Positions 54,536 to 62,867 of a stretch of 64,000 nucleotides of DNA are shown here, in pieces (the first letter of the stretch is position 1; each line of letters starts with the position of its first letter). Origin of the DNA: Rhizobium laguerreae (GTDB lineage Bacteria; Pseudomonadota; Alphaproteobacteria; Rhizobiales; Rhizobiaceae); the NCBI RefSeq assembly GCF_002008165.1, contig NZ_MRDM01000020.1, positions 1 to 64,000 on the forward strand. The letters are read 5' to 3'. The notes beneath the pieces are model-generated. The model was given only the letters and a program-made list of their open reading frames with translations, did not search any database and was not told where the DNA came from. The translations under genes were made by a program, and so were the position numbers.

Positions 54536-54654
54536 TTACAGATCCACGCTATTTGGCAGAATCACCAGATCGCGGACGGTCACATTACGCGGTCGCGACA
54601 GCATGAAAAGGACGGCGTCGGCCACTTCTTGCGGCTGCATCAGGCTGCATTGGC
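54536..54654 (-). pseudogene. C-terminal fragment of a short-chain dehydrogenase
   Basis: The minus strand reads LMQPQEVADAVLFMLSRPRN and then VTVRDLVILPNSVDL before a stop. This is the usual C-terminal end of YdfG-like SDR oxidoreductases. Homology ends abruptly upstream of LMQP and there is no room for the remaining 200 residues, since the isoaspartyl methyltransferase begins at 54813 on the other strand. It is a deletion remnant. Confidence 0.7.
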
Positions 54655-54812
54655 CAGCGCCTCTTCCATTTTCGCCTTCGGCCAGTCGTCTAGCAAGCCG
54701 CTCCGTTCCGCAGCCTGCGCATCTCAGGAACTCTCCGGTCGCCCATTTGTTTTATATTCTGCACCGCCCAGAAGTTTGCCCCCAGTGCAATCGGCGACAG
54801 TGGAGCTGATCC

Positions 54813-56045
54813 ATGGATATGACGCGCATCCGAGATCGCATGGTGGAGCACCACGTGACGCGTCGTGGCATTCGCGATCAAAGCGTCATCGGAGCGATGC
54901 GCATGGTACCGCGCGAAAAATTCGTTCCTCCAGGCTCCGAGGAATTCGCCTATGAGGATGCACCGCTGTCGATCGGCGAGGGCCAGACAATTTCGCAGCC
55001 GTTCATCGTGGCGCTGATGCTCGAAAAGGCCAATCTGAATGTCGGTGACAAAGTGCTCGAGGTCGGAACCGGCTCCGGCTATGCTTCGGCCCTCATCAGC
55101 CGGATAGCAAGACATGTCTACTCCATCGAGCGTCATGAAAAGCTGGCGTTTCAGGCCAGGGAACGGTTCGAGAAGCTGGGATACCGCAACATTGACGTTC
55201 GCGTCGGCGATGGCAGCAAGGGCTGGGCGAAAGCCGCTCCGTTCGATGCCATTATCGTTTCTGCGGGCGCACCCGAGGTGCCAACCGCCTTGAAAGAACA
55301 GCTGCACCTCGGAGGGCGGCTCATCATCCCGGTCGGCGGCGGTGAAGGGCAGCGCCTGAAACGGTTCACGCGCACCGGCGCCGCCGCATTCGAGGAAGAA
55401 GATCTAGGCGGGGTACTCTTCGTTCCCTTGATCGGCGAAGACGCCTGGACAGCTTCACATCCGATGTACACGGCGACGACCCCCTCATTGCCGGGAACTA
55501 TTGCGCCCAAGCCAAGTTCTCCGCCAAACGCACAGGGAGGGAGCATGGAAAAGATACACAAGTTGCCCGCGTTGCCGGAAGGCGTGCTCGATCATAGCGA
55601 ATTTCAGCAAAGGTTCTGGGCTGTTCAACGTATTTCCTGGATCGTGTTCATGCTTCTTTTGGTGACCTGCTTGCTGGGATTGCTGGGAAGAGGTGGTCCG
55701 TTTTCGCGGCAAACACTGCTGTTGCCCGATGGCTCCGTGGATTTTCCCGTCATCTCCCGATGGAATGCCCCCGAGGACATGACCGTGACCTTCACGCCAT
55801 CATCCGAAGACAGGGTCCTCACGATCGATGCCGCCTTTCTTCAAAGCTTTTCAGTTCAAGGGGTCGATCCGCCCCAAAAAGCGACCTTCGCGCGCGACGG
55901 CCGGATAGGTTATGTCTTCCCGGCCGACGCGTCTGGGCCGACGCAGATCGTCTTCCGTCTGCAAACGCAACTCCCCGGCCCTCGTCGCGCCCTCATCGGC
56001 ATGGGCGGCGAGACGCGCACCCAATCGACTTTCATCTTTCCATGA
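54813..56045 (+). CDS. pcm: Protein-L-isoaspartate O-methyltransferase fused in frame to a membrane-anchored domain
   Basis: 410 residues without a stop. Residues 1-215 are a complete isoaspartyl methyltransferase: MRMVPREKFVPP, ISQPFIVALMLE, motif I VLEVGTGSGYASALI, and the end GGRLIIPVGGGEGQRLKRFT then GGVLFVPLIGE. It repairs isoaspartyl residues using SAM. A linker of about 30 residues follows, and then MEKIHKLPALPEGV opens a second domain with one membrane span (WIVFMLLLVTCLLGLLG) and a beta-rich tail. The second part has its own strong ribosome site and start at 55545, so the long frame may simply reflect loss of the pcm stop codon. A genuine fusion would tether the enzyme to the membrane. 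Confidence 0.8.
   Translation: MDMTRIRDRMVEHHVTRRGIRDQSVIGAMRMVPREKFVPPGSEEFAYEDAPLSIGEGQTISQPFIVALMLEKANLNVGDKVLEVGTGSGYASALISRIARHVYSIERHEKLAFQARERFEKLGYRNIDVRVGDGSKGWAKAAPFDAIIVSAGAPEVPTALKEQLHLGGRLIIPVGGGEGQRLKRFTRTGAAAFEEEDLGGVLFVPLIGEDAWTASHPMYTATTPSLPGTIAPKPSSPPNAQGGSMEKIHKLPALPEGVLDHSEFQQRFWAVQRISWIVFMLLLVTCLLGLLGRGGPFSRQTLLLPDGSVDFPVISRWNAPEDMTVTFTPSSEDRVLTIDAAFLQSFSVQGVDPPQKATFARDGRIGYVFPADASGPTQIVFRLQTQLPGPRRALIGMGGETRTQSTFIFP
55545..56045 (+). CDS. Membrane protein of unknown function (internal start within the pcm frame)
   Basis: 166 residues if translated from ATG 55545, preceded by GGGAGGGA at 4 bases. One membrane span at about 25-45 is followed by an extracytoplasmic beta-rich part (DGSVDFPVISRWNAPEDMTV). 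The DUF421 gene follows 10 bases after the stop, so the two probably form a membrane-protein pair. Whether it is made separately, as part of the fusion, or both cannot be decided from sequence. Confidence 0.55.
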   Translation: MEKIHKLPALPEGVLDHSEFQQRFWAVQRISWIVFMLLLVTCLLGLLGRGGPFSRQTLLLPDGSVDFPVISRWNAPEDMTVTFTPSSEDRVLTIDAAFLQSFSVQGVDPPQKATFARDGRIGYVFPADASGPTQIVFRLQTQLPGPRRALIGMGGETRTQSTFIFP

Positions 56046-56055
56046 GGGCGGTACG

Positions 56056-56508
56056 GTGGACGCGGTATTACGCGGACTGGCAATTTATTTCACGCTACTC
56101 GTGATCATCCGTCTGTCGGGAAGACGGACATTGGCCCAGATGACACCGTTCGATCTGGTCATCGTGCTGGTGATCGCCGAAACCACCCAGCAGGCGATGC
56201 TGGGCGATGACTTCTCGATCACCAACGCCGTCATCTTGATCCTCACGCTGTTTACGACCGATATCGGCCTGTCCTACGTGAAGAGGTGGTGGCCTCGCGC
56301 AGCTCATATCATCGATGGTGTTCCAACCATTCTGGTGACGGATGGCGTCTACGACGAAGGCGCACTCAAAGGTGCCCGGCTGCAGAAGGAAGATGTCATG
56401 CAAGCGGCTCGAAGCCAGGAAGGCATCGAGAGCGTGACGGAGATAAAATTTGCCATCCTCGAAGTGAGCGGCAACATCAGCATCATCAAGAAGCAGAAAT
56501 CCGGCTGA
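56056..56508 (+). CDS. DUF421 (YetF-like) membrane protein
   Basis: 150 residues from a GTG start with a GAGGGCGG site. Membrane segments lie in the first 80 residues (AIYFTLLVIIRLSGRRTLAQ, the family signature; FDLVIVLVIAETTQQAMLGD; AVILILTLFTTDIGLSY). A small cytoplasmic domain follows (PTILVTDGVYDEGALKGARL to SGNISIIKKQKSG). The family role is not well defined. The longer upstream frame overlaps the preceding gene and was dropped. It is likely co-translated with that membrane protein. Confidence 0.85.
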   Translation: MDAVLRGLAIYFTLLVIIRLSGRRTLAQMTPFDLVIVLVIAETTQQAMLGDDFSITNAVILILTLFTTDIGLSYVKRWWPRAAHIIDGVPTILVTDGVYDEGALKGARLQKEDVMQAARSQEGIESVTEIKFAILEVSGNISIIKKQKSG

Positions 56509-56535
56509 CAATCGATCTCTGGCATCAAAAGATCA

Positions 56536-56554
56536 AATGTGATCTTGTCACATT
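56536..56554. promoter_or_regulatory. Inverted repeat in the higA promoter, candidate operator
   Basis: AATGTGATCTTGTCACATT has 7-bp perfect arms around a 5-base centre and lies 32 bases before the HigA start. HigA-type antitoxins usually bind a palindrome at their own promoter, so autoregulation is a reasonable inference. Confidence 0.5.
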
Positions 56555-56585
56555 ACTGAGGTGGCTCTGACTGGGGAATGACCTA

Positions 56586-56894
56586 ATGCCCGTATATGAA
56601 ACGACGAGGCCGACGACGCGTTGCCCTTCCCACCCTGGGGCACTGCTTGAGGACATCATCCCTGCAACGGGAAAAACCAAGGTGGAAATCGCCAATCTGC
56701 TCGGAATCTCGCGCCAGCAACCCTACGATATTCTGAACGAGAAGAAGCCGGTTTCGCCCAATGTCGCTGCCCGACTTGGGAAATTGTTCGGTGATGGCCC
56801 CGCAATATGGCTGCGCATGCAGGCTGCCTATGATGCTTGGCACGCCGAACGGGAGGTGGACGTCTCCAGCATCCCGACGATCAGGGCGGCATGA
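56586..56894 (+). CDS. higA: HigA-family antitoxin without an adjacent toxin
   Basis: 102 residues. The core HPGALLEDIIPATGKTKVEI followed by ANLLGISRQQPYDILNEKKP and PAIWLRMQAAYDAW is the HigA/VapI-type XRE helix-turn-helix antitoxin. HigB toxins are normally encoded just upstream, but only 77 non-coding bases separate it from the DUF421 gene and nothing HigB-like lies downstream. It is therefore solitary and may act as a plain repressor or counter a toxin encoded elsewhere. Confidence 0.85.
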   Translation: MPVYETTRPTTRCPSHPGALLEDIIPATGKTKVEIANLLGISRQQPYDILNEKKPVSPNVAARLGKLFGDGPAIWLRMQAAYDAWHAEREVDVSSIPTIRAA

Positions 56895-56976
56895 TCAAAA
56901 GCGCGCTTATCGGCATTGCCGAGGCAGCAGCGAAAACATCGTGATGATCTTTCTGCTTTTTCGAGCGGGATGCGCT

Positions 56977-57741
56977 TCAGAAGGATAGGTCGAGCACCCT
57001 GCCCTCGAACAGACGGTCCCGGGAGCCTTCGAGATGCGCTTTCATCAGTCTCTGCGCATCGTCAGGTCGCCCGTCGGCGATCGCCTTGTAGATGGCGTTA
57101 TGCTCTTCATAGACCTGTTCCAACCCTTGGCGGGGGCCGAGCAAAGAGAGGCCGTGGAGATGCATGCCGACGGCGATATGGGCCTTCAGCGCATCGATCG
57201 AGGCCGTGTAATAATGATTGTTGGCAGCCTCCGTCACCGCGCGGTGGAAGAGAAAATCAGCGTCGGTGCGGTGAAGCTGATGGCTGGTCGCCTCGCGCAG
57301 ATCCGCAAGCGCGCTGGCGATCTTCTGGATCGCCTGCTCATTGCGGCGTTTGGCGGCAAAATAGGCCGCCGCCGGCTCGATCGTCAGGCGGAACTCGTAG
57401 CAGCGCTGGATATCGGCGATCGTCTTGACCGGTGAATAGGCAAGCTGCGTCGTCGGCGATCCATGCGCGCTGACGAAGGTGCCGGCGCCCTGCCGGGCAT
57501 AGACCATGCCCTGATCGCGCAGGCGCGCCAGCGCATCGCGGACGATCGGCCGCGACACACCCAGCATCGAGGCAAGCTCATGCTCGCCGGGAAGGCGTGA
57601 ATCCGGCGGATAGTTTCCGCCGCGGATACGCTCGAGCAACTGGTCGAAGACGCGGTCGACCAGCTTCACGGCCTTGCCGCGTTCGGGCTTGCCCGGCGGG
57701 CCGGCTTCCGCGTTCAAAGATTCGCCATTCACTTCAGCCAC
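56977..57741 (-). CDS. GntR-family regulator (FadR/FCD subfamily)
   Basis: 254 residues. The winged helix-turn-helix at about 30-95 reads LLERIRGGNYPPDSRLPGEH, ELASMLGVSRPIVRDALARL, RQGAGTFVSAHG. Residues 105-240 are an all-helical FCD ligand-binding domain with metal-site residues in YEFRLTIEP, DADFLFHRAVTEAANNHYY and EEHNAIYKAIADGR. GTG 57741 has GGGGAGA upstream. It ends a leftward run of peptide-type importer and acid-sugar kinase genes and probably regulates them in response to an organic or sugar acid. Confidence 0.9.
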   Translation of the reverse strand: MAEVNGESLNAEAGPPGKPERGKAVKLVDRVFDQLLERIRGGNYPPDSRLPGEHELASMLGVSRPIVRDALARLRDQGMVYARQGAGTFVSAHGSPTTQLAYSPVKTIADIQRCYEFRLTIEPAAAYFAAKRRNEQAIQKIASALADLREATSHQLHRTDADFLFHRAVTEAANNHYYTASIDALKAHIAVGMHLHGLSLLGPRQGLEQVYEEHNAIYKAIADGRPDDAQRLMKAHLEGSRDRLFEGRVLDLSF

Positions 57742-57765
57742 GTCATTCTCCCCGGCGGTATCTTA

Positions 57766-58830
57766 CTATGCCGCCCGATTCCAAAGGACTAGTCTTAGCA
57801 AACTATCGGGCTTGCCGAAGCCCCCCGACTTCACCGCGCACCGAAAATGCCATCCGTCGGCTGCCGTGACATCGAACCACGGCACGCCGGCTTCGATTTC
57901 ACCCTGCGGCGCCAACACTCTCACCCCGAGCGCCTGGAAAACGGCAAGGGCCGTATCGCCGCCACCGACCATCAGCATATCAGGCCTGGTATCGTCGATA
58001 ACCGATCTGACGCCCGCCGCAAAACGGCGGGCGACCAATGCCGCATCGGTTGCCATATCGCCGGAGCAGCGCAGCAGCGCCGGCAGCGCCATGCCCTCCC
58101 CGACTTCGACCTGCCCCATCGGCGCGTCCACCACCATGCGCAGGACACCCGAGGCTTGGAGCCGCTCCATCTGGATAGCGGTAATCGGGTCGCGCGAGCC
58201 AAAGGCAAACAGGGTGCGCCGGGTCGCCGCAAATTCCGGCACCGGCTGCCGCCCCATTTCGCCGAGCTGGCGGGCAAGCGCGGCCCCGAGGCCCCTTGCG
58301 CCGACCGCAAGTGTCGTCAGCCAGTCATGCCCCTCTGCGATCTGGTCGAGATCGCCATCGTCCTCGGCATCGGCAATCACGACGCCTTCCGCGCTGATTT
58401 CGAACAGCTCAGCGATCGGCAGCGGCTGGTTGATGCCGCGGCCGACGACACACCCTCGGTAGGTCAACCGCTCCTGATCGGGAATGGCGGGCGCTACTAG
58501 GATGGTCTTCCGATCGAATGCCTTCGCCAGCGCAAGGCTCTCGGCCGCGACATTTCCCTTGAGCCGGGAATCGATCTTCTTCATGACGACCGCGGGCTTC
58601 TCGCCACGAAACACCGCCGCCGCCGACCGTACTCTTTCGGCGGCTTCGCGCTCATCCAGCGCGCGGGAGGCGGTGTTGATGACGACAACGTCACAGCCGG
58701 TGGCGATCGCATCCTCTGCTGCCTCGACATCGACGGCAACCGCAACCGAAAGACCGGCTTCGACGAAGGGTGTGCCGGTATCGAGCGCGCCCGTCAGATC
58801 ATCGGCAATGATGGCGGCCTTCAGCGTCAT
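57766..58830 (-). CDS. Four-carbon acid sugar kinase family protein (DUF1537, OtnK-like)
   Basis: 354 residues. The N-terminal domain opens AAIIADDLTGALDTGTPFVE, the family hallmark; KKIDSRLKGNVAAES and LVAPAIPDQERLTYRG follow. The C-terminal nucleotide-binding motif MLMVGGGDTALAVFQALGVR and KSGGFG are present. Relatives phosphorylate threonate, erythronate or similar sugar acids. At 354 residues it is shorter than the usual 410-430, though both ends are intact. The ATG at 58830 overlaps the stop of the ABC ATPase gene (ATGA), a direct tie to the importer. Confidence 0.87.
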   Translation of the reverse strand: MTLKAAIIADDLTGALDTGTPFVEAGLSVAVAVDVEAAEDAIATGCDVVVINTASRALDEREAAERVRSAAAVFRGEKPAVVMKKIDSRLKGNVAAESLALAKAFDRKTILVAPAIPDQERLTYRGCVVGRGINQPLPIAELFEISAEGVVIADAEDDGDLDQIAEGHDWLTTLAVGARGLGAALARQLGEMGRQPVPEFAATRRTLFAFGSRDPITAIQMERLQASGVLRMVVDAPMGQVEVGEGMALPALLRCSGDMATDAALVARRFAAGVRSVIDDTRPDMLMVGGGDTALAVFQALGVRVLAPQGEIEAGVPWFDVTAADGWHFRCAVKSGGFGKPDSLLRLVLWNRAA

Positions 58831-59819
58831 GCGGTCTGTCCGGTGTTGACCGCATGACAGGCGACGAGATGGCCGGGTTTTGTTTCCTGCCACGCGGGGA
58901 TGACCTTGCTGCAGACATCCATGGCGATTGGGCAGCGCGTATGGAAACGGCAGCCGGATGGCGGGTTCAGCGGGCTCGGCACATCGCCCTGCAGGATCTG
59001 GCGCTGGCGGGTGCGCTCATGCTCGGGATCGATCTCCGGAACAGCCGACAGCAGCGCCCTGGTATAGGGATGCAGCGGATTGTCGAAGAGTTCCTCGCGG
59101 GTGGCAAGCTCTGCGAGCCGCCCGAGATACATGACGCCGACACGGGTGCTGATATGGCGCACGACCGCGAGATCATGGGCGATGAACAGATAGGTCAGCC
59201 CGTATTTTTCCTGCAGATCGAGCAGCAAGTTTATGATCTGTGCCTGGATCGACACGTCGAGCGCCGAGATCGCCTCGTCGCAGACGATGAATTTCGGCTG
59301 GCAGGCAAGCGCGCGGGCGATGACGACGCGCTGGCGCTGACCGCCGGAAAGCTCGTGCGGATAACGTTGGGCAAACCGAGTCGGCAGGCCTACATCAGTC
59401 AAAAGTGTCGCGACCCTGTCCTTCAGCTCGGCCTTGGTGCAGAGCTTGTGGAAGAGGATCGGCTCACCGGTCGCCTCGCCCACCGTCATGCGCGGATTGA
59501 GTGTCGAATAGGGATCCTGGAAGACGATCTGCAGGTCGCGGCGAAACGGCCGCATCTGCTTCTCGTCGAGCGCCGCGAGATCCTGGCCCTTGTAGACGAC
59601 CTTGCCGCTGGTCGCCTTGTAGAGGTTGAGAATGGTGAAACCGGTCGTCGACTTGCCGCAGCCGGATTCGCCGACCAGGCTCAGCGTCTCGCCTTCCATG
59701 ATGTCGAGATTGACATTGTCGAGGGCATAGACGGTTGCTGAGCGTTCGCCGAAGGCGCCGAGCTTGACGTGGAAATGCTTGACCAGATTTTCGATCTTGA
59801 GCAGTGGTTGAGCGCCCAT
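58827..59819 (-). CDS. Peptide-type ABC transporter ATPase (DppF/OppF-like)
   Basis: 330 residues. Walker A is LVGESGCGKSTTG, the Q-loop IVFQDPYSTLNPRMTV, the signature LSGGQRQRVVIARA, Walker B FIVCDEAISALDVS and the H-loop FIAHDLAVV. The C-terminal oligopeptide domain has a Cys cluster (CRFHTRCPIAMDVC). The ATG at 59819 shares one base with the stop of the partner ATPase (TGATG). It pairs with that ATPase under the two permeases encoded upstream. The coupled acid-sugar kinase hints at a non-peptide substrate. Confidence 0.93.
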   Translation of the reverse strand: MGAQPLLKIENLVKHFHVKLGAFGERSATVYALDNVNLDIMEGETLSLVGESGCGKSTTGFTILNLYKATSGKVVYKGQDLAALDEKQMRPFRRDLQIVFQDPYSTLNPRMTVGEATGEPILFHKLCTKAELKDRVATLLTDVGLPTRFAQRYPHELSGGQRQRVVIARALACQPKFIVCDEAISALDVSIQAQIINLLLDLQEKYGLTYLFIAHDLAVVRHISTRVGVMYLGRLAELATREELFDNPLHPYTRALLSAVPEIDPEHERTRQRQILQGDVPSPLNPPSGCRFHTRCPIAMDVCSKVIPAWQETKPGHLVACHAVNTGQTA

Positions 59820-60826
59820 CACGCGGCCTCCTGCATTCTCTGGACGACGAAACAGGCGGCGCGGTGGTTGGCGCTGCCGCTCAACGGTTCGAGCTGCGGC
59901 ACCTTCTCGTGACAGATGTTCTCGGCAAGCGGGCAGCGCGGCGCAAATGGGCAACCCTTCGGCCGGCGGCCAGGCTCCGGCGGCGTACCGCCGATCGAGC
60001 TCAGCCGGCTTGCCGGCGGGTCCGAGAGCTTCGGGATCGAAGACAGCAGGCCGCGCGTATAGGGATGGCTCGGGCGGGCATAGAGCTCGTCGACCGGCGC
60101 ATCCTCGACCACCGTGCCGGCATAAAGCACGGCGACGCGATCGACGAGGCCGGCGATCAGCGCCAGATCATGGGTGATCCAGACGACCGACATGCCGAGC
60201 TTGGTCCTGAGATCCTTCACCAGATCGACGATCTGGGCCTGAATAGTGACGTCCAGCGCCGTTGTCGGCTCGTCGGCAATCAAAAGCTTCGGATTGCAGG
60301 CAAGGCCGATCGCGATCATGACGCGCTGGCGCATGCCGCCGGAAAGTTCGTGCGGATAGGCCTGCAGGCGCTCTTCCGGGCCGGGAATGCCGACAAGGCG
60401 CAGAAGCTCGACGGCACGGGCGCGGGCCGCCGACTTCTTCATTCCGCGGTGATAGATCAGCGGCTCGCAGATCTGGGCACCGACGCGCATCACCGGATTG
60501 AGCGAAGTCATCGGATCCTGGAAGACGAAGCCGATATCGCCGCCGCGCACCTTGCGCAGTTCTCTATTCGACATCGTCTGCAGGTCGCGGCCGTCGAATG
60601 TCGCCGATCCCTTGGTGACTTTAATCTTGTTCGGCAGGAGCCGCATCAGGCTGAGCATCGTCAGGCTCTTGCCGCAGCCGGATTCGCCAACCACACCAAG
60701 CGTCTCACCCTTGTTGACATGCAGATCGATGCCATCGACGACGACGGCCGGGCCGTTGCGGCCATCGATCTCGACGGTGAGGTTCCTGACATCGAGCAGG
60801 CGGTCGGTGCTTTTCGTATCCATCAT
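59819..60826 (-). CDS. Peptide-type ABC transporter ATPase (DppD/OppD-like)
   Basis: 335 residues. Walker A is VVGESGCGKSLTM, the Q-loop FVFQDPMTSLNPVM, the signature LSGGMRQRVMIAIG, Walker B LLIADEPTTALDVT. A C-terminal OppD domain carries the Cys residues in GCPFAPRCPLAENIC. ATG 60826 overlaps the permease stop (ATGA); ATG 60823 is equally plausible. The frame continues far upstream through the permease gene, which is an artefact. Confidence 0.93.
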   Translation of the reverse strand: MMDTKSTDRLLDVRNLTVEIDGRNGPAVVVDGIDLHVNKGETLGVVGESGCGKSLTMLSLMRLLPNKIKVTKGSATFDGRDLQTMSNRELRKVRGGDIGFVFQDPMTSLNPVMRVGAQICEPLIYHRGMKKSAARARAVELLRLVGIPGPEERLQAYPHELSGGMRQRVMIAIGLACNPKLLIADEPTTALDVTIQAQIVDLVKDLRTKLGMSVVWITHDLALIAGLVDRVAVLYAGTVVEDAPVDELYARPSHPYTRGLLSSIPKLSDPPASRLSSIGGTPPEPGRRPKGCPFAPRCPLAENICHEKVPQLEPLSGSANHRAACFVVQRMQEAA

Positions 60827-61779
60827 TTGCTGCCCCGCGGATTGAGCGCGTCGTTGAGGCCGTCGCCAAGGAAGCTGAAGGCAACCGAGGCAAGGCCGAG
60901 CACGGCCGCCGGAGCGGCGAGAAGATGCGGATAATGCTGCCAGACACGTAGGCCATCCGAGATCATGTTGCCCCAGCTGGGCGTTGGTGGATTGACCCCG
61001 ACGCCAAGGAAGCTGAAGGCGCTTTCCAACACCATCGCCGTACCGAGACCGGCGCTGACCGAGACGATCAGCGGTCCCAGCGCATTCGGAATGACATAAC
61101 GCTTGATGATGATCCAGTTCGACAGGCCGAGCGCCTGGGCCGCGGTGATATAGGGTCGGCTGCGGATCGACAGCACCTGGGCGCGGACGAGACGGGCGTA
61201 AGGCGGCCAGGAGATCAGCGCCATAGAGCCGAAGACGAGGATGAAATCCACCCACATGGTTTCGCGGTAGAAGGGATTGAGGGTCGCAAGGTAACGCGCC
61301 TCCATCCATTTGCTGATCGGCGATTTCAGCGAGGCGTTGATGACGACGACGAGCAGCAGGTTGGGAACCGACATCGTCACGTCGGTCAGCCACATAATGG
61401 CACGATCGAACGGATTGCCGAAGAAACCGGCAACGGCGCCGAGCACGAGACCGATCAGCACGGCGAAGACGGTGACGATGACGGCGACGAGGAAGGCGGT
61501 GCGCGTGCCGAAGACCACGCGGCTGAAGACGTCGCGACCGAGATCGTCGGTTCCGAAGAGGTGGCTCATCGACGGCAATACATTGCGGGCGTTGAGATCC
61601 TGACTCAGATAGTCATAGGGCGTGAGGTAAGGCCCGAAGATCGCCGTGAAGGCAAGGATCACTACGATGACGAGGCCGAAGATGGCAAGCCGGTTGCGCT
61701 TCAGCCGATACCAGGCATCGCGCCACAGGCTGACCGGCTCTTCGTCGGCTTCGATGGTGGAAAGAGGGATGGCGGACAT
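60823..61779 (-). CDS. Peptide-type ABC transporter permease (DppC-like)
   Basis: 318 residues. The N-terminal cytoplasmic part precedes RNRLAIFGLVIVVILAF, then HLFGTDDLGRDVFSRVVFGT, the DppC/OppC signature, and the permease loop ITAAQALGLSNWIIIKRYVI. Six membrane segments are predicted. It partners the DppB-like permease encoded 2 bases upstream. Confidence 0.93.
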   Translation of the reverse strand: MSAIPLSTIEADEEPVSLWRDAWYRLKRNRLAIFGLVIVVILAFTAIFGPYLTPYDYLSQDLNARNVLPSMSHLFGTDDLGRDVFSRVVFGTRTAFLVAVIVTVFAVLIGLVLGAVAGFFGNPFDRAIMWLTDVTMSVPNLLLVVVINASLKSPISKWMEARYLATLNPFYRETMWVDFILVFGSMALISWPPYARLVRAQVLSIRSRPYITAAQALGLSNWIIIKRYVIPNALGPLIVSVSAGLGTAMVLESAFSFLGVGVNPPTPSWGNMISDGLRVWQHYPHLLAAPAAVLGLASVAFSFLGDGLNDALNPRGSK

Positions 61780-61781
61780 GG

Positions 61782-62744
61782 TCAGCGGCTCCTTCTTGAA
61801 TCATTGGCGCGCGGGTCGAGCAGCGGATAGAGCACATCCACCAGGAGGTTCGACACCATCACCAGGAACGATCCGATCAGCGTGATCGCCAGAATGACCG
61901 GATAATCGGAATTGATCAGCGCCTGCACCGTCAAGCGGCCGAGGCCCGGCAGGCCGAAGACGAGTTCGACGAAGATCGCACCGTTGACGATGGTGATCAT
62001 GATCAGGCCGAGCTGCGTGACGACGGGCGTCAGCACCGGCCGCAGGATATGGCGCAGCGCCACGATGATCTCCGGCACACCCTTGGCGCGGGCGGTTCGG
62101 ACGAAATCCTCCGACAGCACCTCGATGACGGCGGCCCGCGTCTGGCGCACGATCAGCGCGATCGGCTGGAAGGAAAGGACGGTGAGCGGCAGCAGGATAC
62201 GGACATCGAAGATGCCGCCCCAGCCATAGGGCACGCTCGCACCTGGCAGCAGCACGATGAGGCCGACCATCAGCAGCGGACCGGCGACATAGGCCGGGAT
62301 CGCCCAGAGGAAAAGTGCGGAGCCCAGAATGGCATAGTCGATGCGAGAATTCTGGTTGAGCGCGGCGATCATGCCGAGCGGGATCGCGACGACGGCGGTC
62401 AGGATGATGGAACAGAGGGCAAGCTGGAAGGAGACGGGTGCAGCAGCCGAGACCATCGCCCACACGGAGCGGCCTGATGTCAGCGAGTTGCCGAACTGGC
62501 CGTGCAGCAGGTTCCAGATGTAAAGGCCGAACTGGACGATGAAGGGTTTGTTGAGGCCGGCACTTTCGCGAATGGCTTCGATGCGCTGCGGATTATAGGC
62601 GACGTCGCCTGGCGCGCGCAGGAAGATCAGCTTGATCGGGTCGCCGGCGCCATAGAAGGCCAGCGCGTAAACCGCCAGCATCACCACCAGAACGGACGGA
62701 ATCCAGATGGCAAATCGGGTTAGCACGTAGCGCAGCAAGGCCAT
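61782..62744 (-). CDS. Peptide-type ABC transporter permease (DppB-like)
   Basis: 320 residues. The start ALLRYVLTRFAIWIPSVLVV is typical of DppB/OppB, and the permease loop reads DFVRTARAKGVPEIIVALRH, ending in LVDVLYPLLDPRA. It forms the inner-membrane pore with the DppC-like protein. A hairpin separates it from the binding-protein gene upstream. Confidence 0.93.
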   Translation of the reverse strand: MALLRYVLTRFAIWIPSVLVVMLAVYALAFYGAGDPIKLIFLRAPGDVAYNPQRIEAIRESAGLNKPFIVQFGLYIWNLLHGQFGNSLTSGRSVWAMVSAAAPVSFQLALCSIILTAVVAIPLGMIAALNQNSRIDYAILGSALFLWAIPAYVAGPLLMVGLIVLLPGASVPYGWGGIFDVRILLPLTVLSFQPIALIVRQTRAAVIEVLSEDFVRTARAKGVPEIIVALRHILRPVLTPVVTQLGLIMITIVNGAIFVELVFGLPGLGRLTVQALINSDYPVILAITLIGSFLVMVSNLLVDVLYPLLDPRANDSRRSR

Positions 62745-62810
62745 CTCCCACCTGTTGTTCGATGCGTTCCCGCTTTTGGCTGCGATCGCATCTCTTCTTC
62801 TTGAAACTTG

Positions 62811-62834
62811 CGCGAAGGCCTTGCGGCCTTCGCG
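62811..62834 (-). terminator. Hairpin between binding-protein and permease genes
   Basis: A perfect 10-bp stem CGCGAAGGCC/GGCCTTCGCG with a TTGC loop lies 34 bases after the binding-protein stop on the minus strand. Only a weak T-tract (CAAGTTTC) follows. It probably attenuates transcription so that the binding protein is made in excess of the membrane parts. Confidence 0.55.
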
Positions 62835-62867
62835 CGGTTTATCGCCGACAGGGACGGTTTCCGCCGA

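Noticed and set aside
56509..56585. Search for a HigB toxin gene before higA
   Set aside because: Only 77 bases are available, with stops in the frames checked; the downstream 82 bases are also too short.
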